64,000 nt of DNA from Hevea brasiliensis (GCF_030052815.1 NC_079498.1:71720992-71784991), one strand, 5' to 3'. Shown: positions 47,190-59,956, counted from the first letter of the stretch. Numbers and translations are program-made. Notes: generated by a model from the letters alone, not told the origin.

Positions 47190-48490
47190 GAGGTGTAATA
47201 TCCTCTAATTGACTATAGACGAAGGGGATTGTTCAGTCGATCATTCAATAGAGGCTGAGGTGTAAGGGGAAGCCCCTGCCCTTCACAATGTGAGTGGATC
47301 AGCAGCACTAACCCCCTTAATACTGCAGTTCCCTGCTCAATTTGCTCAGCAGATGGGTGCAATGTTTCAACAGATGGTTGGTAACATGCCCACTCAAGCC
47401 CCACTATAGACACCAATAGTACAACCACAACTTTCAACTAGGCAGTATGACAAGTTGATTAAATATGGGGCTACTGAGTTCAAGGGGACAGTGGATCCGC
47501 TAGAGGTAGAACAATGGTTGGAAAGGATGGAAAGAGTTTTTAGGAAGCTGCACTGCACTGATGAGCTAAAGTTTAAGTACTCAGTTTCACTTCTATAGGG
47601 GAATGCATATGACTGGTGGAAAACCATTCCCCACAGTTTGGTGGAACCCCCAGTGCTGACATGGGATGACTTTCTCAGAAAGTTCAGACAAAAATATGTC
47701 TCATATGCCTATGTGGACCAGAAGCTACAAGAGTTCTTAAGCCTGAAGCAAAGGAACAGAAAAGTGGCAGAATATGAGAGAAACTTCTCTCGATTTAGTC
47801 ATTATGCAGGAAGCCTGCTTACCACTCCTAGAGACAGATGTAAAGGTTTTGAGGTCAGAATAAGGCCTAGTCTAAGAATGCAAGTTGCGGGGTTCTGACA
47901 CTAGAATTTCTCAGAGCTAATATCGCAAACCCTGAAACTAAAAAGAATTGAGAATGAAGAAACAGTTAAATAGGGTACAGAAGAAAAAGAGAAAATTAGA
48001 AAGACTACTGATCAAGTTCTTGATAGTGGGTCAGGAAAAAGAAAGCACTTTGGAGGATCTAGCTCATGCGAATCAGGTAGAGATAGATTTTCTAGACAAA
48101 AACCACCCCGATCGGATCAGCAAACTCAGCAGAAACCCAGAAATGCACCATCAGATCGACTTTGTGAAACTTGTGGTAAACCACATAGTGGGGTATGTTA
48201 TAGAGCCATAGGTGCATGTTTTAATTATGGAGAGACTGGTCATTTTGCTAAGGATTGTATAAATCCACGCCATTCTGGATCATTTACTGCACCAGAGGGA
48301 TCAGCCCAAGTTTCTACCCCAAAGAGTTCACCATCAATTAGTAGAGGTAGAGGTAAAGGTAGGGGTAGTACACCTAGAAGTCAGAGTACTTTGAATTAGC
48401 CAGAACAGGGTAATGCTTCAGCTAGAATATACACTATACAACAGAACAAAGAGGCTTAAACTTCTGACATTTTTGCTGGTACTTTTTCAA
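47190..48490 (+). pseudogene. gag: gag of element B2
   Basis: Nucleocapsid/capsid gene remnant. The N-terminus is badly decayed after an acceptor-like TTTGTTTAG (47181-47189). The core is recognisable: FKGTVDPLEVEQWLERMERV (about 47480-47540), AYDWWKTI, LTWDDFLRKFRQKYVSYAYV (from 47653), VAEYERNFSRFSHYA. A TAG at 47596-47598 (probably CAG) and stops near 47896 break it. A first Cys cluster CETCGKPHSGVC begins at 48163. The CCHC knuckle at 48217-48258 reads CFNYGETGHFAKDC, its second Cys changed to Tyr (TGT to TAT). The frame reaches the start of protease (SDIFAGTFSIF, about 48460-48495) and is then cut off. Divergence from the element-A gag shows a separate family. Confidence 0.85.
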
Positions 48491-49449
48491 TTTTTAACTA
48501 ATATATATATATATATGTATTATTTTACCTGGGGTCTATATACTTTTACGTTAGTGCCAGCATTGTTTGCCTTTCTACTGCCCCTTGTATAAAAATTTTT
48601 TTTTTTAGTTACCTAAAAGTATGTTACAGCAATGGAATTGCTCTAGATGAAGACAAAGATGTTATAGTTAGTAATTGTCAATGGATATTATAATCAGAAT
48701 AAGTTTCGGATATTAGTGAATTTGAGAAGGATAAAATATAGGAAAGTTTGATCTATTAGAATGTATCGTAGTAACTATGCAATGTTCTTGATGTTTGTAC
48801 TGTAAGCTGTAAATACAGTACTGAATTGAGATTATTGTGTAGAGCTATGTACTACTTGATTGTACACCAAGATGAGAATAGTTGCCAACGGCATCTGTTT
48901 TGGTATAGTTATGCCAGGACAGAATTTTATTGTTGGAAATAAGTTTGAAAATCCTACATAGGGATTAAAAACTCAAAAGTTAGAATATCAAAATGTTATA
49001 GTTTAGTACAAAACAAAGTAAGTTATAGAATGTTAATAGATAAAAAGAGTTGTGGAAGTAAAAATTTGAACAGTTGGTTCAGATATAATAACGAAATGTT
49101 ATGAACGTGAGTAAGATTGTTGACTAGAATGGTCAGAGGACCAATAATTAGATAAATAATTTTAACATGACCTCAATGGTCATTCAAGAAGGGAACATGA
49201 ATTGAAATATTAGATAGAGTGATAGTAAGAAAAGATTAGTGCTATATAAACAAGTAAATGTTATATTAGATTGTTAAAAGTTTTTCACAAATTAAAAGGA
49301 AAGAAGATTATACGATCATATAGAAAGTAGAAAAACTAAATTCTCACTCCATAGGATCACACTAGATCCTAGAAGGAGTGGATTTATTAGTACACAAAAT
49401 TGCTTACCTCTAAAAAGGTGAAATAAATTTAAATTCAACGTATGATGGG
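48491..49449 (+). other. Noncoding remainder of B2 internal region
   Basis: Protease, RT, RNase H and most of integrase are missing. About 48700-48860 resembles the noncoding part of the C internal regions (44130-44270 and 59640-59790), sharing AACTATGCAATGTTCTTGATG-like and GCTGTAAGCTG-like phrases. A (TA)n run is at 48501-48520. No open frame of note. Confidence 0.6.
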
Positions 49450-50099
49450 GAAACTGTAACACCCCTATGTTCGGTAGTGCGTTCTACTGTTCCTGTGACC
49501 AGTGTGGTCCGGACAGCTAGGATGCCAAGAACTACACTTAAATATTAGTGAGGAGACATAAAATAATGAAAAACAAGAAAAGAAAATACAAGAAAAACAA
49601 AGGAAAAATAATAGCAATAAAATGTAACTAAGTTAAACGAGCCGAGAACCATAGCGATGGGTGACCACACTGGGAAGTTGCGGCGTGGACCGTTGACTAG
49701 CCTTGGACCACGGGAAACCATAAAAAATATTTTTAGGACTTAAATAAACGTCTATTGAAGTATAAATATCATTAGAAATATCAAAGAATAATTAATTAAT
49801 TAATTAGTACAAAGAAAAATGAGAAATTGAGAAAATGACGAAACTCGGGGTTACCGAAAAATTGGGAATGCAACCAGAATAGGGGCATTGTGGTCATTTG
49901 ACACCCCGAGTTGCCTTTTGACCTAAATATCCATTAAAAATAAATGATATTACACTTTGAAAATGTCATGAAAAATTAAAATGGTGGTACATAATCTAAA
50001 TAGTAAAAGAAAAGAGGTTAAATGTGGGAAATTGGAAAGTTTGGATTAAATAAATCATAAACTCACTTAGTGCTCCACTAACTCTCATCTTGGGCCACC

Positions 50100-50107
50100 T
50101 ATATAAG
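50100..50107 (+). promoter_or_regulatory. TATA box TATATAAG of LTR-B
   Basis: A good plant TATA match 230 bp upstream of the donor-like GTG|GTAAGT at 50330. Confidence 0.5.
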
Positions 50108-50324
50108 CAATTGGGATATAATTAATCCATCATCTTCAACCTTTGGAAGAGTGGCCGAAATGAACTCCATGGGAGACTCCATGGCCAAACTCACATCCAC
50201 ACCCATGCATCCATGATTCAACCTTCCTTTCACCATAAATCCTTCATTAAACCTTGCATACATAGCTTGGGGAAAACATTGGCAGTAAAAGAAGAATTTT
50301 GGGTGAGGTTTTGAAGAACTTCAA

Positions 50325-50335
50325 AAGTGGTAAGT
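50325..50335 (+). promoter_or_regulatory. Putative leader 5' splice site GTG|GTAAGT
   Basis: The intronic side matches the donor consensus fully. The minus-strand copy in 39-4112 (3229-3237) is the same; the copy in the B2 3' LTR (about 54369) has lost the GT. Confidence 0.5.
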
Positions 50336-52221
50336 GAGTGTTTTCAATTCTTGTTTCATTAAAAGTGTAACTAAGGTTGTGGATAGTTGATTTATGGAAG
50401 AATTTTTGAAGTTTGATGTTTTAATGGAGATATACATTTTGGCACCCATGGAAATTCAGTATATGTAGCTTGTTTTTACTTATTTATGGTTGTTTAAGAT
50501 GTTGTTATTGATGGCAGCATGGATATGTGTATAATGGTTTGGAATTGAGTATGTAAATGGGGTATGTTCATGTGGTTAAATGATGTAAGTGGACTTTGGA
50601 AATTTTTGTATTATAGTATGCATATTGAGAATGGTTACAAGCTATCCAAAATGACCAAAAATGTGTTGTTAAAGGTGTTAATGGTAAGGTACAAACCAGA
50701 ATTGGTATGAAGGAAGTAATTTGGTAAGTGTTGAATATGTAATTAGTAAGTGATGAGAAGTGTGTAGTAGGGCAGTGTATGTTTTGGCTTAGAACCTTAA
50801 GTGTGTGACTCCAATTGGTATGAGACTAATTGGAGGTGAAACTAGGCACAAAATGTACCAACTTTCATGAAGGAAGCTTACTAAAATTCTGCCTAGAAGG
50901 TGACTTGAAAAATGACCAAATCCGGATTAGTAACTTGAAAGCCTGAAAATTGACCATTTGGGCAGTAGTTAGTATTTTGGCCATAACTCACTCAAAACAG
51001 GTCCAAATGACTGAAACTTTTACCATAAATAGTTTAGACATATATCTACAATTCTTATGAAGACACCAAAGCCCAAAAATGGCCAGAACCAAGCCAAATA
51101 GCTTGCACAAGTTCAGGTATCAAAACTGACCGAACCAAAAGTGAACTAAAAGTGACCTAAAGTTACCATTTTGGTGCATTCTGTCCAGCATTGGTAAATT
51201 GACCATAACTTAGTCTACACAATTCAGAATGACCTGAAATTTTGCCCCGCGTGCAATAAGACATAGGCCTACAAGTTTATAGTTTGGACTGAAACTCGAA
51301 ACTGAGGGAACTAGGTCATCCGGCTAGGTCAAATTAGTATACCGAAATCCGGCAAATTGCAATAAAATGCAATATACTTGAAAATGAAATTGGTAACATA
51401 TACCAATACTAAAGGGCTATAAAACGTGACATATTGGTAACATTAAACCTAATTCACCTAGAATGCATCGAGGGTCAACATCTTAGGTTGACTAGGAAAA
51501 TAATAGAATTCAATAAATTAATTATTAAGCCTTATTGTTAGAGATAGTTTAAATGAGTATTGAAATGCTTCAAATTGTGTGTTTCAGTTAGCAAAGACTC
51601 AGGGAAGGGGAAGGAAACACTGAGTCAGAGCCAAGAGGCATTTATCAGAGGTTTGTGCATAACTAGTTTTTAACTTATTTTGTTCTGAATATTTCATATG
51701 ATTAAATGACATAGTTTTCTTATGTATTATGTTTAACATGCATTGGATTTAATTCAATGATTATTGAAATTGTTATAGTATGTATGAATTTAGCTTTGTG
51801 AAATGGTATTTCCACAAGTATTAAGTATTATTATGGATTGAATAAATTATGTTTTGGAAAATTGTGATAAAACATGTTTTGAATTGTGATGGGCAATTTT
51901 CATGGAAAAATGCAAATTTATTATTTGAATTGTGATGAGCATAAAAATTATTGGATATTGGAATTGACTTTGAATCGAATTGTATTGTGATTTATGCTTA
52001 CTAAAAGAATTGTGATATTGTTTTATATCTCACTATAGATACTTGACTAGGTTATTACCCGTCGCTCTCATTCATTGAGAAGATAATAGAGTTAGTTGTG
52101 TTTTGATTACCATGGTACATGCACATGCTTAGATTCTCCTCTTATTAGAGGTTAGATCTAAGTTCTTATTTGTTATGGCCCTTTCAAAAGATTCATTATT
52201 GTGATGTGTACTGTGCACAAT

Positions 52222-52291
52222 GATTCGACCTCCCCGACCATAGGGAGTTTAGAATCTGATTCGACCTCCCCGACCATAGGGAGTTAGAATC
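52222..52291. repeat. Duplicated hairpin, uninterrupted form
   Basis: Two units with GATTC/GAATC and CTCCC/GGGAG arms at 52222 and 52258. This is the empty-site counterpart of the element-A insertion point (20433/31608). Confidence 0.65.
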
Positions 52292-52333
52292 ACCCCGAAG
52301 ATGGCCCTTTCGGATTAGTCTTGCATAGTTAGT

Positions 52334-52410
52334 GAGATAAAAAATGGTTTTTGAGATAAAGAATGGCTTTTGAGATAAAGAATGGCTTTCGAGATAAAGA
52401 ATGGTTTTTG
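52334..52410. repeat. 19-bp tandem repeat, 4 units
   Basis: GAGATAAAGAATGGCTTTT-type units start at 52334, 52353, 52372 and 52391. LTR-F has a single unit at the matching place (about 31720). Confidence 0.88.
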
Positions 52411-53293
52411 AATAGTAACGAATTGTAATTTCAATTATGATTTATGTATAATTGATTTTGTTAGAATTACCTTAAATGGTTAGTTATGATTTGATAAATT
52501 GAATTTCATGATCAAAGTCATTTTATACAAATGTTTTATATTATTGGCAATGAATATTTTGAGTTTTGGAATTTGATGAGCATCCAAATTTTCAAATTAT
52601 TTGCTATAATTTTTGTTAAGGTATATTGTACTATATTTTAAATTATAGTTGTGCACCACTGAGTTCACCACTCAGCGATAGCTTTGTATGCTGTCGCAGG
52701 TGAAAAGAGCATAGAGCAATTGAATAAGCTTCTTTGAAGAGACATTCAGATCAGCTCCAAGTATACCCATGTACACAGGTTTTGATGTATGCATGTAATA
52801 ATATGTATGTACATATTTTGAGCAGTTGTATTAAAAGTCTTGTAAAATATTTTGGTATGTAATTAAATGTAAATTATTGTAAATATAAATTTGAGATTTT
52901 ATTTACCTGAATAGTTTTGTAATATTAATTTTGAGTCTTGTAATCAATGAAATGTTTCTTTTATGATGAGGTTGGTTTGAGAATAAATTGATTTGATTAT
53001 TGAGATTTGAATTGTGAGTTGAAATGAAGTTATTGGAGTTGTATTTGAGAAAACATATTGGTAGTGTTTTCTTTTGCAGGTTTGAAGAACTGTTTTCTCA
53101 AAATACAATCGGCACTGCAAAAATTTTGAAAAATTTTTGTAACACCAGATTTTAATCGATGATTTAAGTTTCACGAAAATTGTTTTAAAATCCCTTATAG
53201 TATATTTAATGGGTTACCGGTAGGTGAAGTACGGTAATTTATTAGGTGTACTACGGGATCATGTTACATCTTACGGAGGAGTAGGGTGTGCCA

Positions 53294-53496
53294 GAAACTC
53301 AGAAAGATCTTAGTACATGAGGTGAAACAGCTGAGAAATAAATATATACATTTGGTTAAGATGTTATGGACCATCATTCAGACTAGGAAGCTACTTGGGA
53401 ATGTGAAGAGGACATGAGGAGACAGCACCCACAGCTGTTCAAAGACTGATGCCAGGTAAAATTTCGAGACGAAATTTATTTTAAGGGGGAGAGAAT
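53294..53496 (+). pseudogene. pol: Chromodomain remnant, hairpin and PPT of B2
   Basis: One frame reads ILVHEVKQLRNKYIHLVKML (about 53309-53368), the second half of a Tekay-type chromodomain. A hairpin (AAATTTCG-A-GACGAAATTT, 53458-53477 approximately) and the purine run TTAAGGGGGAGAGAAT follow, just before the 3' LTR. This is all that survives of pol in B2. Confidence 0.82.
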
Positions 53497-56400
53497 TGTA
53501 ACACCCCTATATTTGGTAGTGCGTTCTACTATTCCGGTGACTAGTGTCTGTCTGGACAGCTAGGATGCCTAGTACTACATTTAAATGTTAGTGAGGAGAT
53601 ATAAAATATTAAAATACAATAGAGGAAAATACAAGAAAAACAAAGGAAAAATAATAGCAATGAAATGTGACTAAGTTAAACGAGCCAAAAACCGTAGTGA
53701 TGGGTGACCGCACCGGGAAGTTGCGGCGTGGGCCGTTGACTAGTCCTGGACTGCGAGGAACCCTGGAAAATATTTTTAAGACTTAAATAAAAATTTATTG
53801 AAGTATAAATGTCGTTAGAAATATCAAAGAAAAATTAATTAATTAGTACAAAGAAAAACGAGAAATCAAAAAAATGACAAAAATCGGTGTTACTGAAAAA
53901 TCAGGAATACAACTCGAATAGGGGCATTGTGGTCATTTGACACCCCGAGTTGACTTTTGACCTCAATGTCCATTAAAACTAAATGATATTACACTTTGGA
54001 AATGTCATGAAAAATTAAAATGAGATACATTATGTAAATAGTGAAAGAATTGAGATAAATGTGCAAATAATGAAACTTTGAATAAATAAACAATAAAACT
54101 AATCCTAGTGCTCCACTAACTACATTATAAGAGACATAAATATGGTTTTAGTGGACAGAAGAAAAGGCCTTCTTTAACCTCTCAAAACAATGGCCGAATT
54201 CATCCTCCATTAAAGCTCCATAGCCAAACCTCATTCTACCTCTATGCAACCTTGATCAAGTCACCTTTTTCACTAAGTTCCTTCAGTAAACCTTGTCTAC
54301 ACACCTTGGGTAGCATACTTGGAGCAAAAAGAAGAAAGTTTAGTGAGGTTTGAGCAAGCTACAAAAATAAATAAGTGATGTTTGGGTTAAGGGATATTGT
54401 TTGGTGAAGAAAATTTGATGAATGGTTGAATATTGGAGTTGAGCCATTTTCTGCAGCCATGAAGGTTTGTAGTGTGTGAGTTTTTCTTACCTCTAATGGA
54501 TGGAAATTAAGATTGATTAACTCAAAGGGAAGATATAGTAAGTTAATATTCAAGGATGTGCATGTTAGTGCTTGAATTAAAGGTTTGAAAAGGGGTCTTG
54601 ATACTTTGGTAAACTGCCATGTTTGGCAGCCTATAATACTATGAAATTGTATGTGAGTTTATGTGAATTATTGATGAAATGTGATGGCATTAAATAGTGG
54701 GCAGCATGTGTAGTTTCACGTATGTGTATGTGAAACATTGGTGTTGAAGTATGTTGTATTTCGGTGGAATTGAATGTTGGACTTTAATGGTAAATTGTGT
54801 GCATTGAGTACTTGAGTGTTCTGCCCAATATGCTTGCTGGAATTGCGTTTAGTATTTGTATAAGTGTTATGAATGAATAATGAAGTAATGAGGAGGAGAA
54901 GGAATGTCAAATCGGAAGTATAATTGTCTTGTGCAGGTTGTGTGTTGTGGGCAGTACATAAATTAGGTTATAAGTGCAAAACTGTGAACCCAATTGGTAT
55001 GAGGCCAATGGGGGTTGAAACTAGACACCAAATAGGCCAACTTTCATGTAGAAATGTTGCCAAAATTCTGCCTAGAAAGTGACCTGAAAAATTACCAAAT
55101 CCGGATTAGTGACTTGAAAACTTGAAAATTGACCATTTGGGCAGCAGTTAGTATTTTGGCCATAACTCACTCAAAACAAGTCTAAATGACCTGAAATTTT
55201 TACCATGAATAGATTAGACATAGAGCTACAACTTTTATGAAGACACCAAAACCCAGAAATGACCATAAGCAAGTCAAATAGCTCGCACAATTTCAGGTAC
55301 TAAAACTACCAGAACTAAAAGTGACATAAAATTGACCAAATTTTGCACTAAAGGTGCAATCTGTCCAGCTTTAGTAAATTGATCATATCTTACTCTATAC
55401 AACTCAGAATGATCTGAAATTTTGCCCCAAGTGCAATAAGACATAGAGCTACAATTTTTCTTCTTTGACCAGAAGCTAAAAACCAAGAGAAATAGGACTT
55501 AAAGCTAGACCAATCTAGCACACAAAAATTGAGAACTTGACATTTATATACAATGATACTTGAAATAATTTGGCAATGAATGCCAACTTGAAAAATTGGT
55601 AAATTGCACTATATTGGTAGCATATTGAAATGCAAAATGTGAAATATTGGTAACATTAAACATAATTCACCTAGAGTGCATCAAGGTTCAACATTATCGG
55701 TTGACTAAGGAAAACTATAGAATTAAATAAATTAATTATGGAACCTTATGATTAGAAACAATTTAACTGAGTACTGAAACACTTTAAATTGTGTGCTTCA
55801 GTTTAAAAGGATATTGAAGAGCATAAGGAACATTAAGTCAAGGCCAAGAGGCGACTCATCCGAGGTCTGTGCACAATACTTTTTATATTCACTACTTTTA
55901 CTAGAAACTTTATTTGGAGAAATGAGTTATGAATAATTTTTTATTGTTTTGACTTTGGGAATTTTATTTGGGAGTTATTGTGTTGCCTACTTTGTAAATG
56001 AAAATTTTGAGATAAAATATGATTTTTGGTTGGTATGAAATATTCAAATATGGTGATTTGGAATTGTTTTAATTCACACTTGGAATGACAAAATTACTAT
56101 ATTCCTCCTCCATTTATGGGGTGAGTATGACTATATTTCTCTCTCTTTGACTTGTTAGTCTGAGGTGAGTATGGATGAGTTCTCATTAGCTAGCTAGCTA
56201 CCTCCCTCATTGATTTCAATTAGTGGGGTGAGTATGCCTTGTCGTGGTGTATAACACGGCAAGTTCAGAAAATTTGTGTCATGACCTAAATTGTATTATT
56301 GATTGGCAACATTGTGTTATTCAATTGTTTGATCAAATTTGTGTTATATGAGCTTTGAAAATTGTGACATGAAATTGTGAATCATTTGAATTGTGAATTG

Positions 56401-57081
56401 TCAATAAAAGTTTTATATACCTCATTTTAAATTATTATTGTACACCACTGAGTAAATTTTACTCAGCGATAGCTTTTTCATTGCTGTCGCATGTAGACAG
56501 ACGGACAGAGTAACAAAGTAGGCTGCTTGTGCTACATTTTGAGATTCCATTGGGTATATTGAGTATACCATATTTTGTAGTTTTTTTTGTAATGTATGTT
56601 CACTTTATGTATATATTGTACTTAGTCTTGAGCAGTTGTAAACTAAAATTGTAAATTATTTTGGCCTGTAAAAAATATTGTGATATATTTCTCTTATCTC
56701 AATTTTTGAAAACACTAGAAAATTGATGTTGAATTGAGTTGAGAAATTTATTATGTTGAACTATTATTGGAGTTTGGGATTGAACAAATTTATTGGAAGT
56801 GTTTTTTACAGGTTTTTGAAGAACTGTTTTATTTGAAATACAGATAGCACTCTGCGAAAATTTTTTACATAAATTATTACTACTTCAGATTTGTTATTTG
56901 ATTTCACTTCAGTTAAAAATATTTTAACACCTGTCAAAGTGCTCACCACTGTAAAAAGAAATAAGAAAAGGTTTAAAATACCTTGTAGTGTATTTAATGG
57001 GTTATTAGTAGATGAAGTTTGGTAATTCATTAGGTATCCTACGGGATCATGTTATGCCTTACAGAGGGGTAGGTTGTGATA
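53497..57081 (+). mobile_element. 3' LTR of element B2, 3585 bp
   Basis: It starts TGTAACACCCCTATATTTGG after the PPT and ends AGGTTGTGATA (decayed GGGTGTGACA). LTR-C sequence resumes at 57082, so GGGTA (57082-57086) would be the right TSD copy; the left copy was lost in the 46135-46178 deletion. A twin stem-loop CTGAGT..ACTCAG, GCGATAGC..GCTGTCGC is at 56448-56490. No gene is seen. Confidence 0.85.
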
Positions 57082-59470
57082 GGGTACATGAGTCCGGGTC
57101 AGTTAATTAGCCATAAATAATTCCACAAAACTCGAAAAGTTGTGATTCAAATTTCTTAATGATCATAAGACATAGGGCAACAATTTCTATGAAGATCACT
57201 AAGCCTAAAAGTGACTACAACATGTTCCATTAATTAAGCAAAAATTGAGTCTAAAAGCTGCCTAGTTAAGGAACCAAAATCTAGAAATGAACCAGTTATG
57301 GTTATTTGATCATAACTTGAGTTCTATAGATCCAAATGACATGATTCAAATAGAAAAATAAAGAGAAGACATAGAGGACTAACTTCCATTAAGGAAGTGT
57401 GGCCAAACAGTAGTCACAAATTATTTAATTTGATATGCCAATATAAGATAGAAAAGTTGAACCTAAAGAAAGGTTCTTGAAATAAATTATTGACTTATCC
57501 CCAATAAGTCACTACATGCTAAATTACATGAAATAGGTATGTGAGACCTACTTTTCCACTACAAGGTGACATGAAATCAGTTAATACATAAAATGTAAAT
57601 TTCCTAGATGGTTTGTTAAACATGTAAGTCATATGAAAACACACTTGGAACCTATGTTTCCATCATATATGAAATAATAATACTATAAATATGTATAGTA
57701 CATGATATAAAATAATGAGAGTGATAAATACATAAGTTATACAAAAAAGTGCTTGGGACCTATGTTCCCATTATAATGACATGAAAATGGTATAAAGCAT
57801 AGGTAGTACATGAAGTGAAATAACAATATGTTAAGAATCCTTAATAGTATGTAGCATGAAAAATTGAAACTATAAGTGCTTAATAGTACTAATTTGCCCA
57901 AAGTATACCTAGGCTCATGTGTATATAGTTGGATCGATTGGTATATCAATTAGGGACCACAGATAGCAGTACTGCTTACAGAGCAAATCATGAACTGACA
58001 ATATATATCTGATATGATTGTTCTACAGGCTATATGCCTACTCATTGGCCATTGTGCCTTACCTTATTTCTGGCTTTATAAGCCTGATAGCTGGCCTCAT
58101 GCCTGATAGCAGGCCTCGTGCTTGACAGCTGGCCTTGTGCCTGACAAGTGTATACATGGTAGACATATGGTTGTCTAACTCGTATACTCCCGTGTATCCA
58201 GCATTATAGTTTGTTATGGCTTACTTGGGAACAAATATACAGATATCACATGAAATACACCGATATGATATAAAATACACTGATATGATTCCAAAGACTC
58301 AAATATGAGTTTAAAAAGACAGAGAATGAAATTTATACCCAGAAAAGATACTGATAATTAATTTATTTCCAAAGTATAAAAAAAGTCATAAATGACTTAG
58401 ACTATAAAAGAAATGAACAGAAAAGATACTGATATTTAATTTATTTCCAAAGTACGAAAGAGTCATAAATGACTTGGACTATATAAAAAATGAATAGAAA
58501 AGATACTAATAATTAATTTATTTCCAAAGTATGAAAAAGTCATAAGACTATATAAGAAATGAACAGAAAAGATACTGATAATTAATTTATTTCTAAAATA
58601 CAGAAAAGTCATAAATGACTTAGACTATATAAGAAATGAGCAGAAAAGATACTGTTAAATTTATTTATTCCGAAAGTGTAGGAAATTTATAAATGTCTTA
58701 GAATTGATGACAATTTCACTGATATGAGTTTAAGTAGACTGAAAATGAAATATATGCATAGATAAGATCCTAATATATATATTGATTCCAAAGTACTATA
58801 AAATATGCAATTGACCTAGAATTATGAAATTACACATCTTATTGTCATTTTAAACTATTTAGTTATTCTGCTTTAAGATTATGCATCACTAAGCGATTTG
58901 CTTAGTCCATTGGATTTTCTATCACGTAGGTACTGGAGATCAGCAGCCGCCACAGCAGCAGCCCCAACAGTAGTGTTCTGACTACAATTGACTAAATCTG
59001 CATACAGTTTAGAGTTCACCTCATTAATCTTTTGTATTTTGGTAAGGCCCATGTATAGACTAGTATTTGGGTTCATTGTGTATAATCATGATGTAATTAC
59101 TAGTTTGTGATGTAAATAAAAATTGTAAATATATTTTGGGTTGTAAATAAAGTTATGAATTTTTGTATATAAATTTCCATCTGAATGAATGAATTTCTTG
59201 AAATGATATAATATGATATGACTATGGATATATAAGATAGATATGAAATTATTTTTAACAGGTAACTGGTGGAACCCACCAGACGCTAATAAAACAGAGG
59301 AGACTCTGCCCGGGTATCCACAGAAATAAATTGTGATAAAAAAAATTTTCCACATATTTTCTATAAAGTTTAAAATTAACAATGGACATCACAGGATAAG
59401 ATAGAGTGCTCCAGCACCGAATGTGGCACTCCTCGCTCAGTTATACAGTAGACGGGTAAGGGGCGTCACA
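57082..59470 (+). mobile_element. 5' LTR of element C-2, 3' part
   Basis: Close to 10394-12721 of LTR-C0, clearly closer than to LTR-C1. It ends GGGGCGTCACA and is followed by PBS and internal region, so it is a 5' LTR. It has a five-unit 77-bp array, GCAGTACTGC (57966-57975) and CTAAGC-GATT-TGCTTAG (58889-58906). Confidence 0.82.
58340..58720. repeat. 77-bp tandem repeat, 5 units
   Basis: (C/T)AGAAAAGATACT recurs at 58340, 58418, 58495, 58564 and 58641. One unit has lost about 8 bp. The same array has 4 units in C0. Confidence 0.85.
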
Positions 59471-59956
59471 TTTAGAGGTATCAGAGCAAAGGTTTAGGCG
59501 ATCCTAGACCTAGATAGATAGAAAGAAATAGTTTACATCACATGCATGGGCCTTTAAATAGAGTCGAGGTGACACTAAAGCAGATATGTTTTCTCTGGTT
59601 ATTTTAGGTTAAGGTATGGATCTCCGTCCATAGAAAGTCATAGATTCAAAAAGGATAAATACAAAAAAAAAAAATCTAATCTATTGGGATATACCATGGT
59701 AACTACGTAATGTTCTCGATGTTTGTGCTGTAAGCTGCAGATTACAGTACTGACTTGGGACAATTGTGTAGAGCTATGTATTTCTAATAGAAAATCAAGA
59801 TAAGGATAAGATTATAAAGTGAGGACTAGTAAAACAGACTAAAGAGAAAGTGAAGTATTATAACACGAAAAAGTAAAAAGACAAGGAGATAGCGGCCCCT
59901 CGATTATTTGCATTGGGTAAATTTCGAGGACGAAATTTTATTTAGAGGGGAAGAAT
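59471..59956 (+). mobile_element. Internal region of non-autonomous element C-2, 486 bp
   Basis: PBS AGGTATCAGAGC (59476-59487, one mismatch), acceptor-like TTATTTTAG (59599-59607), gag-start remnant ATGGATCTCCGTCC (59615), noncoding core, integrase scrap, pre-PPT hairpin (59919-59938) and PPT. Same structure and length as 43962-44443. Confidence 0.82.

Larger units (their letters stand above)
49455..53293 (+). mobile_element. Solo LTR, family B, 3839 bp
   Basis: It starts TGTAACACCCCTATG, ends GGGTGTGCCA (one change from GGGTGTGACA), and is flanked by a perfect TSD GAAAC (49450-49454 and 53294-53298). Removing it rejoins the chromodomain coding remnant of B2. It carries a TATA box (50100), GGCCGAAATG (about 50154), GTG|GTAAGT (50327-50335), a palindromic block near 51558, a hairpin pair (52222-52291), a 19-bp repeat (52334-52410) and a twin stem-loop (52659-52697). 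Confidence 0.9.

Noticed and set aside
48501..48520. (TA)n run as an origin or promoter
   Set aside because: A simple dinucleotide repeat in decayed internal sequence, with no supporting context.
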